DNA from: Bog-756 sp036513075
Lineage (GTDB): Bacteria > Actinomycetota > Acidimicrobiia > Acidimicrobiales > RAAP-2
NCBI GenBank assembly: GCA_036513075.1
Contig: DATBZS010000022.1
Span: 1 to 64,000, forward strand
Direction: 5' to 3'
Length of the DNA: 64,000 nucleotides
Below the pieces are notes generated by a model. That model was not told the origin of the DNA, did no database searches, and was given only the letters and a program-made list of their open reading frames with translations. The translations under genes were made by a program, and so were the position numbers. Shown here piece by piece: positions 8,753 through 17,495 of this stretch. Each line of letters starts with the position of its first letter. Within the stretch, counting starts at the first letter, position 1.

Positions 8753-9871
8753 TCAGGGGTGGTAGACGCCCTTGACCGTCTGGACCAGTCCCAGGCACAT
8801 CTCGTCGGACGAGCCGTCGCCCCACACCACGAAGCGGGGCGGGAGCTTGCGCAGTTGAGGTAGCTCCTGACGTAGCGTCGGGTCGTAGGTGCAGCTGACT
8901 TCGAGGGTGTCGCCGGGATGGGTCATCACCGGATGGGCCAGCGTGTACGACTTCTGGTAGTCGAAGTTGAAGTTCGTGACGTTCAGCAGCACCTGCTGTT
9001 TCGGCGTGCCCGGGTCCAGGGTGATCCGCAGCGACCGACCGGTGAGGTGCATGTGCGCCCCGAGTCGGACGATCGTGTCTCCACCGCTGATGGGCCAGGT
9101 GCACGAGGTGGTGTCACTCACCGGCGGGTTGACGGGGTTGCGGCCGCAGGCCTGCTCGATGATGTTGTCGAAGGTGATGGCCGACGGGCCGAAGCGCTTA
9201 CCCAGATTGGCCAGCGACGCGGCGCGGCTGCACAGTGGGCCGGTCACCGTGGCCGGGCACGGTACGTCCGGCGGTGCGGGGCGGAGATCGAGCTGCAGCG
9301 GCTGGAGCGGGGTCGAGGAGGGCACGGTGGTCAGCTGCAGCCTGGCCCGGACCGGCTTGTCGCCGCGGAGGAGGTTGTAGTGGATCTGCTCGACGACCAT
9401 GCTTCCGGCCGGTAGCCACACGCCGGTTCCGGCCGGCTCGACGTCCTCGCCATGGCCGGGCGCCCAGGCCGTGAGCCACGGGGTGTTGGAGATCTGCTTG
9501 CCCGCCGATGTGCCGGGCAGGGCCGACTCGCCGAAGCAGGTCCAACCCTTGCCGCCATGGTCGTCGGTGACGGCCTGGTGCGCCAGATTCGGCGGGATCA
9601 GGAAGAGGATGGCGTGGTGGACCTCGATGCTGTTCGGGTAGAATTGTGCTTTCACGATGTACGAGTTCTTGGTGACGTGTGGGTTGATGAGGGTGCAGTG
9701 GTAGTCGTCGGTGCCACCGGCCGGTGCCGACGGTTTGTACTTGGAGCCCTGCATGGTGAGCGTGGTCTGCGTGGGTGACGACGCGCCGGCCGGTGAGGCC
9801 ACTACGGCTGCCACGAGCCCGCTGGTCACAAGGGCGACAGCCAACGCCAGGCGCGCGAGTCGAGAGGTCAT
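8753..9871 (-). CDS. secreted copper type II ascorbate-dependent monooxygenase-like protein
   Basis: A 372-residue protein with a Sec signal peptide (residues 1-30, ending SPAGA). It matches the PHM/DBM core pattern: H85-H86 in EVHHAILF and H164 in QIHYN as CuH ligands, and H273/H275 in GAHMHLTG plus M358 in SSDEMCLG as CuM ligands. PHM-type enzymes hydroxylate substrates with O2 and ascorbate-like reductants at two copper sites. All six expected ligands are visible, so it is likely active outside the membrane. The substrate in bacteria is unknown. Confidence 0.85.
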   Translation of the reverse strand: MTSRLARLALAVALVTSGLVAAVVASPAGASSPTQTTLTMQGSKYKPSAPAGGTDDYHCTLINPHVTKNSYIVKAQFYPNSIEVHHAILFLIPPNLAHQAVTDDHGGKGWTCFGESALPGTSAGKQISNTPWLTAWAPGHGEDVEPAGTGVWLPAGSMVVEQIHYNLLRGDKPVRARLQLTTVPSSTPLQPLQLDLRPAPPDVPCPATVTGPLCSRAASLANLGKRFGPSAITFDNIIEQACGRNPVNPPVSDTTSCTWPISGGDTIVRLGAHMHLTGRSLRITLDPGTPKQQVLLNVTNFNFDYQKSYTLAHPVMTHPGDTLEVSCTYDPTLRQELPQLRKLPPRFVVWGDGSSDEMCLGLVQTVKGVYHP

Positions 9872-9999
9872 CGGGCCAGGCTAGCCCCGGTCAACAGATG
9901 GTGCCGGTCACTTCCACCGATAGCCCCTCCGAACCGGGGCGCACGCACCGGGGCCCTCGGCACCGGGCCGACCGATCCGGGACCGCTACGGTGAGCGGT

Positions 10000-10821
10000 A
10001 TGGCGACCATCGTGGACAAGGACGCAACCGTCGACCTCCTGCGCGCCGAGTTCGGCCAGCTCGTCGAGTTGGCCGCCACACTCGACGCCGCCGCATGGGA
10101 CACCCCGACGTGCCTGCCCGGATGGAGCGTGCGGGACGTGTTCAGCCACGTCATCGGGGCCGAGGCCATGCTCCTCGGCGAACCGGCCCCTGACGTCGAC
10201 CTCTCGCATCTGACCCATATGCGCAACCCCATCGCCCAGGCCAACGAAGTGTGGGTCGAGGCGAACCGCGGCCTCACCGGCCCCGAGTTGGTCGCCCGCA
10301 TGGAAGACGTCACGTCGCAGCGCCTCGCCGAGCTCGACGCCATGGACCAGGCCGGTTTCGACGCCCCGTCGTGGACGCCGGCCGGCAAGGACGAGACCTA
10401 CGGTCGGTTCATGCGGATCCGCCACTTCGACTGCTACCTCCACGAGCAGGACATCCGCCTCGCCCTCGGGCTGGCGGTGCGCGAAACGGCTGGGGACATC
10501 GCCTCGGCCCTCGACGAGGTGGCGACCGGGCTGGGGTTCATTGTCGGGCGCAAGGCCGGAATGCCCGACGGATCCCGGGTACGGATCGACCTGACTGGCC
10601 CGGTAGCCCGGACCTATCTCGTCCAAGTCGACGGACGGGCCGCGGTGGTCGATGCCCTCGACGGCGTCCCGACGGTCGGCATCGAGCTGACGGCAATGCA
10701 CTTCCTGCGCCTCACCGGTGGCCGCCACGACACCGGCGTTGGCCCCGAGGACGGGGTGCGGTTCTCGGGCGACCGGGACCTCGGCAGCAAGTTGGTCGCC
10801 CACATGGCCTTCACCATCTGA
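10000..10821 (+). CDS. DinB-like maleylpyruvate isomerase family protein
   Basis: A 273-residue protein starting at ATG 10000 (an in-frame GTG lies three codons earlier). The N-terminal helix bundle carries TCLPGWSVRDVFSHVIGAE, the signature of the TIGR03083/MDMPI_N family, with the metal-binding His in FSHV and later histidines in IRHFDCYLHEQDIRLALG. The C-terminal part is the smaller sterol-carrier-like domain. Characterised members are mycothiol-dependent maleylpyruvate isomerases, but most paralogues have unknown thiol-transfer reactions. It fits a mycothiol-producing actinobacterium. Confidence 0.85.
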   Translation: MATIVDKDATVDLLRAEFGQLVELAATLDAAAWDTPTCLPGWSVRDVFSHVIGAEAMLLGEPAPDVDLSHLTHMRNPIAQANEVWVEANRGLTGPELVARMEDVTSQRLAELDAMDQAGFDAPSWTPAGKDETYGRFMRIRHFDCYLHEQDIRLALGLAVRETAGDIASALDEVATGLGFIVGRKAGMPDGSRVRIDLTGPVARTYLVQVDGRAAVVDALDGVPTVGIELTAMHFLRLTGGRHDTGVGPEDGVRFSGDRDLGSKLVAHMAFTI

Positions 10822-10837
10822 GCGTCGTGGCCGCGGC

Positions 10838-11317
10838 TCAGACCCGGTCGGTCCCGAAGTGGGCGAGGGCCTCGCCCTCCAGGCGGTAGCCCGTCCACCC
10901 GCTCATGGGCCTCGCCCCGACGGAGCGGTAGAAGGCGAGCGCGCTCTCGTTCCAGTCCAGCACCGACCAGTCGATCCGGGAGTAGCCGTGGGTACGGGCT
11001 TCGTCGGCCAGGGCGGCGAGAAGAGCAGTGCCCGCCCCCTGTCCCCGGGCTTCGGGCCGTACGTAGAAGTCCTCGAGGTAGATGCCGAGGCGCCCGGTCC
11101 ACGTGGAGAAGTTGCGGAAGTAGACGGTCATGCCGACGACGGCCCCGTCGGCGTCGGCCACGTTGGCGAAGACGACCGGTGGGTCGGCGAAGAGCGCGTC
11201 GGCGAGCAGCCGGTCGTCGACCTCCACGGCGTCCGGCTCACGCTCGTATGTGGCCAGGTCGCGGATGAGGCCGACCAACGTCGGGATGTCGTCGCGGGTT
11301 GCGCGGCGGACGATCAC
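10838..11317 (-). CDS. GNAT acetyltransferase (diamine acetyltransferase-like)
   Basis: A 159-residue single-domain GNAT protein. The acetyl-CoA loop is VRPEARGQGAGTALL (about residues 91-105). The flanking ...GIYLEDFYV and DWSVLDWNESALAFY motifs resemble the spermidine/spermine N1-acetyltransferase subgroup. It would transfer acetyl from acetyl-CoA to an amine or amino acid; the substrate is not certain. Its start overlaps the end of the upstream oxidoreductase gene by four bases (ATGA), so the pair is an operon. Confidence 0.82.
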   Translation of the reverse strand: MIVRRATRDDIPTLVGLIRDLATYEREPDAVEVDDRLLADALFADPPVVFANVADADGAVVGMTVYFRNFSTWTGRLGIYLEDFYVRPEARGQGAGTALLAALADEARTHGYSRIDWSVLDWNESALAFYRSVGARPMSGWTGYRLEGEALAHFGTDRV

Positions 11318-12282
11318 GGGATGAGCAGGACCCGACCGAAGGCCTGCCGGCTTTCGATGTATGCGTGGGCCTCGCCGGCCTCCTCGAGTGGGAATCGGCG
11401 GTCGATGACCACCCGCAGGCGGCCGGCGGCCAGGTCGTCGAGGTGCCCGGCGATCATGGCGTGGGCCCGGGTGCCGAGGAACAGCTCAGCCCCCAGGAAG
11501 TAGCCCACGAGCGTCTGGTTCTGGGCCCGCATGGTCGAGATGTCGAGGGTCGACGGCGTCTCCCGCCCGGCGTCGCCGAAGGTGACGCACCGCCCCCGGT
11601 AGGCCAGGCAGTGCAGGCTCCGCTGGAGGTTGGAGCCGCCGACCGAGTCGACGATGACGTCAGCCCCCCGGCCGTCGGTCACGTTGCGGACCTCCTCCAC
11701 GAAATCGGTGGCCGTGTAGTTGATTCCGTGGTCGAGGCCGAGGTCGGCCAGGCGGTCGAGCCGCTCGGAACTGGAGGCGGTGGCCAGCACGGTGGCGCCG
11801 GCCCGCTTTGCCAGTTGGATGGCGGCGATCCCGACGCCGCTGGCCCCGGCGTGGATGAGGGCGGTCTCTCCGGCCTGTAGCCGGCCGAACTCGAACAGGC
11901 TGTCGTCGGCCGTGCCGAACGGAACGGGCACGGAGGCCGCCTCCTCGGTCGATACCCCGTCCGGGATGGGCCAGCAGAACGAACGGCCGGCCACGCGCAA
12001 CTCGGCGTGCGACCCGTCGAGGCCGACGGTCACCACCCGGTCCCCGGGGACCAGATCGTCGACCCCGTCGCCCACCTCGATGACCACCCCGGCGCACTGG
12101 TAGCCGACGATGTGGGGCACGGACACGAGGTCGCCGCCCAACCGGTTGAGGGTGTCGCCTCCCTCGATGCTGACCGCCTCCACACGGATGAGCACCTCAC
12201 CCGGTCCACAGGTCGGGTCGGGCACGTCCTCGTAGCGGAACACCTCGGGACCGCCTGTCTCGTAGTACACCGCTGCCTTCAT
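11314..12282 (-). CDS. zinc-independent medium-chain oxidoreductase (quinone oxidoreductase-like)
   Basis: A 322-residue MDR protein. The N-terminal GroES-like domain has GPGEVLIRVEAVSIEGGD. The Rossmann domain has the NADPH motif HAGASGVGIAAIQLAK (about 143-158). Structural and catalytic zinc ligands of true alcohol dehydrogenases are absent, so it belongs to the QOR/enoyl-reductase branch that reduces quinones or activated double bonds with NADPH. It is the first gene of a two-gene operon with the GNAT enzyme. Confidence 0.88.
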   Translation of the reverse strand: MKAAVYYETGGPEVFRYEDVPDPTCGPGEVLIRVEAVSIEGGDTLNRLGGDLVSVPHIVGYQCAGVVIEVGDGVDDLVPGDRVVTVGLDGSHAELRVAGRSFCWPIPDGVSTEEAASVPVPFGTADDSLFEFGRLQAGETALIHAGASGVGIAAIQLAKRAGATVLATASSSERLDRLADLGLDHGINYTATDFVEEVRNVTDGRGADVIVDSVGGSNLQRSLHCLAYRGRCVTFGDAGRETPSTLDISTMRAQNQTLVGYFLGAELFLGTRAHAMIAGHLDDLAAGRLRVVIDRRFPLEEAGEAHAYIESRQAFGRVLLIP

Positions 12283-12487
12283 GGCCCTCCTTCGGTCGAT
12301 GCTGCGACCACCCTAGAAGACGTCGCCTGGAGGCCCGCCACGGGTGGGACGAGCCTGCGGGGAACTTACGGGGAAGCACGGTGTCAGTCCCCGTGGGCCC
12401 CGACATTGCCCGGATCGGGCCGCGTCGGCACCTTTGGTTGCGACCGCCCGTCAAGTTGACCACCGGGGGTGCCGATACCTCGGGCAG

Positions 12488-14308
12488 ATGAGTTCGACCA
12501 CGGCTTCCGATTTCCCGGACGGGAAGGACCCGGACCGGTACTTCTCCCCGGGGGACAACCGGGTGGCGCTGGCCGCCGCCCTGGTTGACCGGTCCCCGAG
12601 CCTGGCCGCCGAGGTGGCATCCGACGTCCCGGCCCATCTCCGAACCGAGGTCGAGCTGTCGGCCCGGCTCGCCACCGAGTCGGTCGGTCGATGGGTGGCG
12701 ACGGGGGAGGAGGGCGCCGACCACGAGCGCGAGGTCCTGACCCGCTCGACGCTGCAGATGGTGATGGTCGAATCCGACCTGCCGACGGCAGTCGACGCCT
12801 ACCTGACCTGGCGCGATCTGTGCACCGCGGCGTTGACGGAGGACGCCGCCCGACTGCGCATCGGCGATGAGGCGGCGGGAGCAGCCCGGGCATTCGTCCA
12901 GCGCACCTGCGACGTAGGCCTGGCCGCCACGGTGCGCGTCTTCGGCGACCACTGGACGACTCTCCATGACCGCCTTCGGACGCAGCAGGCCGAGGTGTCC
13001 CTCCAGATTCTCCACGACGACCTGACCGGGCTGCCCAACCGGATCCTGCTCTCGGACCGGCTGCAGCGAACGGCCCGCGTCGGCGAACGCCGCGGGACCC
13101 ACGCGATGCTGCTGGTCGTCGATCTCGATAGCTTCACGGCCATCAACGACCGGTTCGGACACCCGGCGGGCGACGCCGTCCTCGTCGAGGTGTCCAGGCG
13201 ACTGCTCGAGCTGGTGCGGGCCTCGGACACCGTGGCCCGACTCGGTGGGGACGAGTTCGTCATCCTGGTCGAGGACCTGGAGGAGCCGGAGGAGGCGGCC
13301 AGGTCGTTGTCCGATCGGATCCACCAGGCGATGTGCGCGCCCATAGCGGTGGGTGACCGCGAGCTCCATTCCTCGGTAAGCATCGGTATGACCGGGGTGG
13401 TTGACGGACTGGATCCGGACGCGCTGCTCACCCGGGCCGACGCGGCCATGCACCGGGCACGACACGACGGTCCGGCCCGCTATGCGGTCTACGACATTGC
13501 CATCGGGGCGGAACACCGGCGCGCCCGCCAGCTGGCCGACGAGCTGCGGATGGCCCATGCCCGGGGCGAGCTCACGCTCGACTTCCAACCCCTGTACCGC
13601 TTGCAGGGTGGTACGCCGATCGCGTGCACCGGCATGGAGGCCCTCCTCCGGTGGGAGCACCCCGACCTCGGCACCATCGAGCCCGAAGAGTTCGTGCCCC
13701 TGCTCGAGCACAGTCGTCAGATCGTGCCGGTCGGCCGTTGGGCGTTGGAGGAGGCGGCGTCACAGTGCGTCGAGTGGCAGCACAGCATTCCCGACCTGGC
13801 GATGTCGGTCGATGTGTCGACCCGCCAGCTTTACGATCCCGGCTTTCTCGAGGACGTGGACGACGCGCTGAGGCGATCGGGTCTCGACCCGTCCCACCTG
13901 ATTCTCGAGGTCACCGAGCCGGCGCTCGCAGTGGCCCTCGCCCGTACCAGGATGGTCATGCAGGCGGTGCGCGAGTTAGGGGTGCGAATGGCACTCGACG
14001 ACTTCGGCGCCGGTCACTCGCCGTCGCTCCACCTGCAGAGCCTCCCCGTCGATCGGCTGAAGCTCGACCGGTCCGTCGTGGCCGGGGTGGAGACCGACAG
14101 CCACGACGGCGCAGCCATCCGGACGGTGGTCGATCTGGCCCACCGCCTCGGCATCACCGTGGTAGCCGAGGGTTTGGAGACAGCCGCCGAGCTACGGGTG
14201 GCCGGGGCGATCGGCTGCGATGAGGCTCAAGGCTTCCTGCTCGGCCGACCGGCGCCGGCCCACCTCCACTCCCTCGACGTCTCCCACCCGGTACCGAGCC
14301 TGATCTGA
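12488..14308 (+). CDS. GGDEF-EAL dual-domain c-di-GMP protein (cytoplasmic)
   Basis: A 606-residue protein starting at ATG 12488. Residues 1-165 are a helical, unrecognised input region. The GGDEF domain (about 170-330) has an intact GGDEF motif and an RxxD I-site (RASD) five residues before it, so it may synthesise or bind c-di-GMP. The EAL domain (about 345-600) keeps MEALLRW, ILEVTEP, DDFGAGHS, LKLDRS and VVAEGLET. The usual metal-binding Asn in the VNVS motif is Asp (SVDVS, residue 442). That change could lower phosphodiesterase activity. No membrane segments are seen. Confidence 0.9.
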   Translation: MSSTTASDFPDGKDPDRYFSPGDNRVALAAALVDRSPSLAAEVASDVPAHLRTEVELSARLATESVGRWVATGEEGADHEREVLTRSTLQMVMVESDLPTAVDAYLTWRDLCTAALTEDAARLRIGDEAAGAARAFVQRTCDVGLAATVRVFGDHWTTLHDRLRTQQAEVSLQILHDDLTGLPNRILLSDRLQRTARVGERRGTHAMLLVVDLDSFTAINDRFGHPAGDAVLVEVSRRLLELVRASDTVARLGGDEFVILVEDLEEPEEAARSLSDRIHQAMCAPIAVGDRELHSSVSIGMTGVVDGLDPDALLTRADAAMHRARHDGPARYAVYDIAIGAEHRRARQLADELRMAHARGELTLDFQPLYRLQGGTPIACTGMEALLRWEHPDLGTIEPEEFVPLLEHSRQIVPVGRWALEEAASQCVEWQHSIPDLAMSVDVSTRQLYDPGFLEDVDDALRRSGLDPSHLILEVTEPALAVALARTRMVMQAVRELGVRMALDDFGAGHSPSLHLQSLPVDRLKLDRSVVAGVETDSHDGAAIRTVVDLAHRLGITVVAEGLETAAELRVAGAIGCDEAQGFLLGRPAPAHLHSLDVSHPVPSLI

Positions 14309-14318
14309 GGGCGCCGGG

Positions 14319-15896
14319 TCACCGGGCCAGTCGGGCGAACATCCCCTTCTGGGCCCGGTAGAGCTTCGGGAACTCGGCGAACAGCTGGTCGTACACGGCG
14401 GTGTCGCCCGGATCGGGTTGGTGGACGGCTGCGATGGGCACCAAGTCCTGCACCTCTTCCGCCCGCAGCGCACCGAGGGTTAGCCCGGCGATCAGACCGG
14501 CGCCCCGCAGATTGGCCAGCAGAGGTTCCGACACCTGCTCGATGGTGCGGCCGAGGACGCTGGCATAGATCGAGCACCACAGCGGTGACGACGCGCCACC
14601 GCCGATGGCCCGGAACGCGCCGAGGGGCCGGCCCACGAAGTGCTCGACCCCGTCGGCCAGCCAGCGGGAGTTGAGGGCCACGCCCTCCAGTACGGCGCGG
14701 GCCAGGTCAGCCCGTCCGGTCCGCAACGACAGGTTGTGGAAGCCGCCACGTGCCGAGCGGTCGTCGATGGGGGACCGTTCACCGGCCAGCCACGGGGTGA
14801 ACACCACCCGCCCGCTGCCTGGCGCGGCCGTGGCCGCCAAGGCGGTCAAGTCGTCGTAGGTGAGCAAGGCCTGCGCCGGGTCGCCCGTGGTGGCCAGGGC
14901 ATCACGGAACCACTCGAGGGCCCGCCCGCCCGATTCCTGGTTGTTGGCGACGAGCCGAAGACCGGGTAGGACGCCGGGGACGGTGGCCATCTGGCGGAAG
15001 GGGTCGGTCTTCTTCTTGGGGAACGGACAGCTGATCCAACTGGTGGTGGAGATGGTCACGTGCGGCTGGAAGGCCAGTACGGCGCCGGAGCCCACACAGG
15101 CCGAGTGGAGGTCCGGGGTGCCGGCCACCACCTGAACGCCCGCCGGCAGCCCGAGGTCGGCGGCCACGGCCGGTAGCACGTTGCCCACCACCGAGGCGGT
15201 CGCCACCAGGGGCGGCAGCTTGTCTATGGGCACGCCACTGGTCCGCACCAGAACGGGGTCGTAGGCGAGGACGTCCGGCCGCCGGTTGTCGGTGAGCCAG
15301 GCGCCGGCCATCGATGCCGGGGTGGCCGCGGCCCGGCCGCAGAAGCGCATCGACAGGTAGTCGACCGGCTCGAGATACCAACGGGCGGCCCGGGCCACGT
15401 CGGGCTCGTCGCGCTCGAGGTGGAGGATGTGGCCGATCGGGTCGGCCCCCGAGGTCGACGGTGCACCTCCGCTGCGACGGATCCACCGGAGGGCGGCTAT
15501 CGGGTCGTACCCGGCCACCGGCCCGGCGATGACGCCCCGGCTGTGAGGGGCGCCCCGGGTGTCCGACCACAGTTGGCAGGGCCCGACCGGCGCGCCACGT
15601 TCGTCGACCGGCACGGTGCTGGCCCACTGCCCGGTGCACGACACTGCCACCACCGTCGACGGGTCGACCTCGCCGGAGGCCAGTGCCCGTCGGGCCGAGT
15701 CGCGGATCACGTTCCACCACAGCGCCGCGTCCTGGGTGGCGGCACCGTCCGGTCCGAGCTCGGTGGGCACCGACGTGTGCTCGTGCCAGGCGATGGCGCC
15801 GGCCATCGACACCAGACCCACCTTGGGCCCGCCTGTTCCGAGGTCGATGGCCAGCACCCAGGCATCCTCCCGTTGGCCTGGAGCCGGTGGTGTCAA
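14319..15896 (-). CDS. FGGY-family carbohydrate kinase (xylulokinase-like)
   Basis: A 525-residue kinase of the actin/hexokinase fold. The N-terminal phosphate-1 motif is VLAIDLGTGGPKVGLVS. The second lobe has GTPDLHSACVGSG and the C-terminal adenosine motif FRAIGGGASSPLW (about 428-440). FGGY kinases phosphorylate sugars or polyols such as xylulose, ribulose or erythritol with ATP; the substrate is not clear from the sequence. It starts 51 bases after the stop of the PLP-lyase gene on the same strand, so the two are likely co-transcribed. Confidence 0.87.
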   Translation of the reverse strand: MTPPAPGQREDAWVLAIDLGTGGPKVGLVSMAGAIAWHEHTSVPTELGPDGAATQDAALWWNVIRDSARRALASGEVDPSTVVAVSCTGQWASTVPVDERGAPVGPCQLWSDTRGAPHSRGVIAGPVAGYDPIAALRWIRRSGGAPSTSGADPIGHILHLERDEPDVARAARWYLEPVDYLSMRFCGRAAATPASMAGAWLTDNRRPDVLAYDPVLVRTSGVPIDKLPPLVATASVVGNVLPAVAADLGLPAGVQVVAGTPDLHSACVGSGAVLAFQPHVTISTTSWISCPFPKKKTDPFRQMATVPGVLPGLRLVANNQESGGRALEWFRDALATTGDPAQALLTYDDLTALAATAAPGSGRVVFTPWLAGERSPIDDRSARGGFHNLSLRTGRADLARAVLEGVALNSRWLADGVEHFVGRPLGAFRAIGGGASSPLWCSIYASVLGRTIEQVSEPLLANLRGAGLIAGLTLGALRAEEVQDLVPIAAVHQPDPGDTAVYDQLFAEFPKLYRAQKGMFARLAR

Positions 15897-15947
15897 CGGG
15901 GCGGGCTCCCATCCGACTCGGCCCGGCGGAAGTGCCGAGCGGACGGT

Positions 15948-17339
15948 TCAGACATCGGCAGGGATGGCCTGCTGCTCGTCCATCATCTGGGCCATGACCA
16001 GCCGGATGAACTCGTCGGCCTCGTCGTTGAGGCCCCCGGCTACGCCGCCGTAGATGGCGCCCGACGCCGGGGCGTCTCCGGCATGCTCGGTGGCATAGGC
16101 CACGGCCTCGGCCAGGTCGGTGGCGAAGGAGGCGGCCACTCCGGGGGCAGTCTGGGGCCGGGTCACGGCCATGTGCAGGGCGTTCGGGTACTGCTGTCCG
16201 TTGAAGCGCCATCCCCGCAGCCGCATGAAGTCGTTGACGTGGTAGATGTCGAACTCGTCGGAGGTGAAGCTGAACAGGAACGTCGGACTTCCGAGGATGC
16301 GCAGTTCGTCATGGCTCTTCACCGCAGCCTGCATGGCCGCCGAGGTGGCGAAGATCTGCTCGGCGTAGCCCCGGTAGCCCTCGCGGCCGAGTTGCACCAT
16401 CGAGGCCCAGGTGGCGGCCAACAAGCCCCCCGAACGGGAGCCGTCCATGCCGGGAGAGCAGTACTTGCCTCCGCTCCACCCGGTGTTGAAGAAGTACTGG
16501 GAGTTGCGCAGCGCCTTGTCCCGGAAGGTGAGGACGGAGGCGCCCTTCAGCGCGTAGCCGTACTTGTGGGTGTCCGCCGATATCGACGTCACCCCCGGTA
16601 CCCGGAAGTCGAACTGCGCGATGTCGTAGCCGAGCTCCTGGCCGAACGGGAGGATCCATCCACCGAGGCAGCCGTCCACATGGAGGCCGATGCCGCGGTC
16701 GAGGGCAATATCCGACAGCGCACCGATGGGGTCGACGGTCCCATAGCCGTAGTTACAGGCCGACCCGACCAGGGCGATCGTCTGGCCATCGACGGCGCCG
16801 GCCACCCAGTCGGTGTCGACCAGGGTGGTGACCGGGTCGACCGGTGCCACCCGCAGCTCGACGCCGAACAGATGGCAGGCCTTGTCGAACGCCGGGTGGG
16901 CCGTCTCCGGCTTGATGACGTTGGGGCGGACAGTGCCACGCGTGGCGGCTGCATGGTCGCGGTAGGCCAGCACGGCGTGGCAGATGCTCCCCGTGCCACC
17001 CGACGAGACCAGCCCGACCGGTTCGGTACCGTCCACGGCATCGGCGTGCAGGAGGTCGAGCGTCATGGCGATGATCTCAGACTCGAAGCGGGTCGCGCTC
17101 GGGCACATGTCGCGCTGGAGGGCGTTGACGTGGGAGAAGAGCGAGAACGCCTCATTGAGAAAGTCGTAGTGGTCGTGGTCCCCGCAGTACATGGTGCCCG
17201 AGCACTTGCCGGTCTCCCAGGTGCGGTCCTCATCGGTGGCCATGCCGCGCAGGAGGCTGAGCACCTCGTCGCGGGGGAGGCCTTTGTCGGGCAACGTGCG
17301 GTGTACCGGCACCCGGTCGGTGTAGGGAAAGGGACTCAT
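15948..17339 (-). CDS. PLP-dependent lyase, sphingosine-1-phosphate-lyase-like
   Basis: A 463-residue group II PLP enzyme starting at ATG 17339 behind GAGGAG. Features are GTM/Y near residue 50, SSGGTGSI (112-119), AHPAFDKACHLFGV (148-160), cofactor-pyridine Asp D222 in HVDGCLGG, and Schiff-base lysine K259 in ADTHKYGYALKG. The later GWSGGKYCSPGMDGSRSGG block matches sphingosine-1-phosphate lyases better than glutamate decarboxylases. S1P lyase cleaves phosphorylated long-chain bases to an aldehyde and phosphoethanolamine. Whether this protein uses such lipids or a shorter amino-alcohol phosphate is unknown. There is no N-terminal membrane helix, unlike eukaryotic forms. It is divergent from a c-di-GMP gene. 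Confidence 0.85.
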   Translation of the reverse strand: MSPFPYTDRVPVHRTLPDKGLPRDEVLSLLRGMATDEDRTWETGKCSGTMYCGDHDHYDFLNEAFSLFSHVNALQRDMCPSATRFESEIIAMTLDLLHADAVDGTEPVGLVSSGGTGSICHAVLAYRDHAAATRGTVRPNVIKPETAHPAFDKACHLFGVELRVAPVDPVTTLVDTDWVAGAVDGQTIALVGSACNYGYGTVDPIGALSDIALDRGIGLHVDGCLGGWILPFGQELGYDIAQFDFRVPGVTSISADTHKYGYALKGASVLTFRDKALRNSQYFFNTGWSGGKYCSPGMDGSRSGGLLAATWASMVQLGREGYRGYAEQIFATSAAMQAAVKSHDELRILGSPTFLFSFTSDEFDIYHVNDFMRLRGWRFNGQQYPNALHMAVTRPQTAPGVAASFATDLAEAVAYATEHAGDAPASGAIYGGVAGGLNDEADEFIRLVMAQMMDEQQAIPADV

Positions 17340-17408
17340 GGGGCATCTCCTCGAAGGTGTGGTGTCGGGTGTGGCCGACCCAGGCACGGTACAGCCTGTC
17401 CCGAGGTA

Positions 17409-17484
17409 GGTCACGCCACGGGCGGTGCACCCTCGAGAAGGTGTCCGAACTGGGGAAACCCTCAAGTGACCAGGGGTTTTGGTC
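17409..17484 (+). promoter_or_regulatory. candidate structured, switch-like 5' leader of a GGDEF-EAL gene
   Basis: GGTCAC (17409-17414) pairs exactly with GTGACC (17466-17471), enclosing two hairpins. The first is GCACC/GGTGT (17427-17431 with 17440-17444), extended by GG/CC with a one-base bulge. The second is a GNRA-capped GGG-GAAA-CCC (17452-17461). The 3' strand of the outer helix also pairs in GACCA (17468-17472) with TGGTC (17480-17484), a hairpin abutting the Shine-Dalgarno-like GAAGAGAGG. The two folds exclude each other, as in riboswitches. It does not match the GEMM-I/II consensus I know. Ligand and function are inferred only. Confidence 0.4.
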
Positions 17485-17495
17485 GAAGAGAGGCT

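Noticed and set aside
17400..17490. Known GEMM (c-di-GMP) riboswitch
   Set aside because: The conserved GEMM-I core (such as the GCAAAGCC-type segment and the order of its hairpins) is not present. Only the general stem layout and the GAAA loop are similar, so I report an unclassified leader instead.
15420..17495. Long plus-strand upstream extension of the PAS-GGDEF-EAL frame
   Set aside because: It runs antisense to the FGGY kinase and PLP-lyase genes, which have clear motifs and ribosome sites. The real protein begins near 17496.
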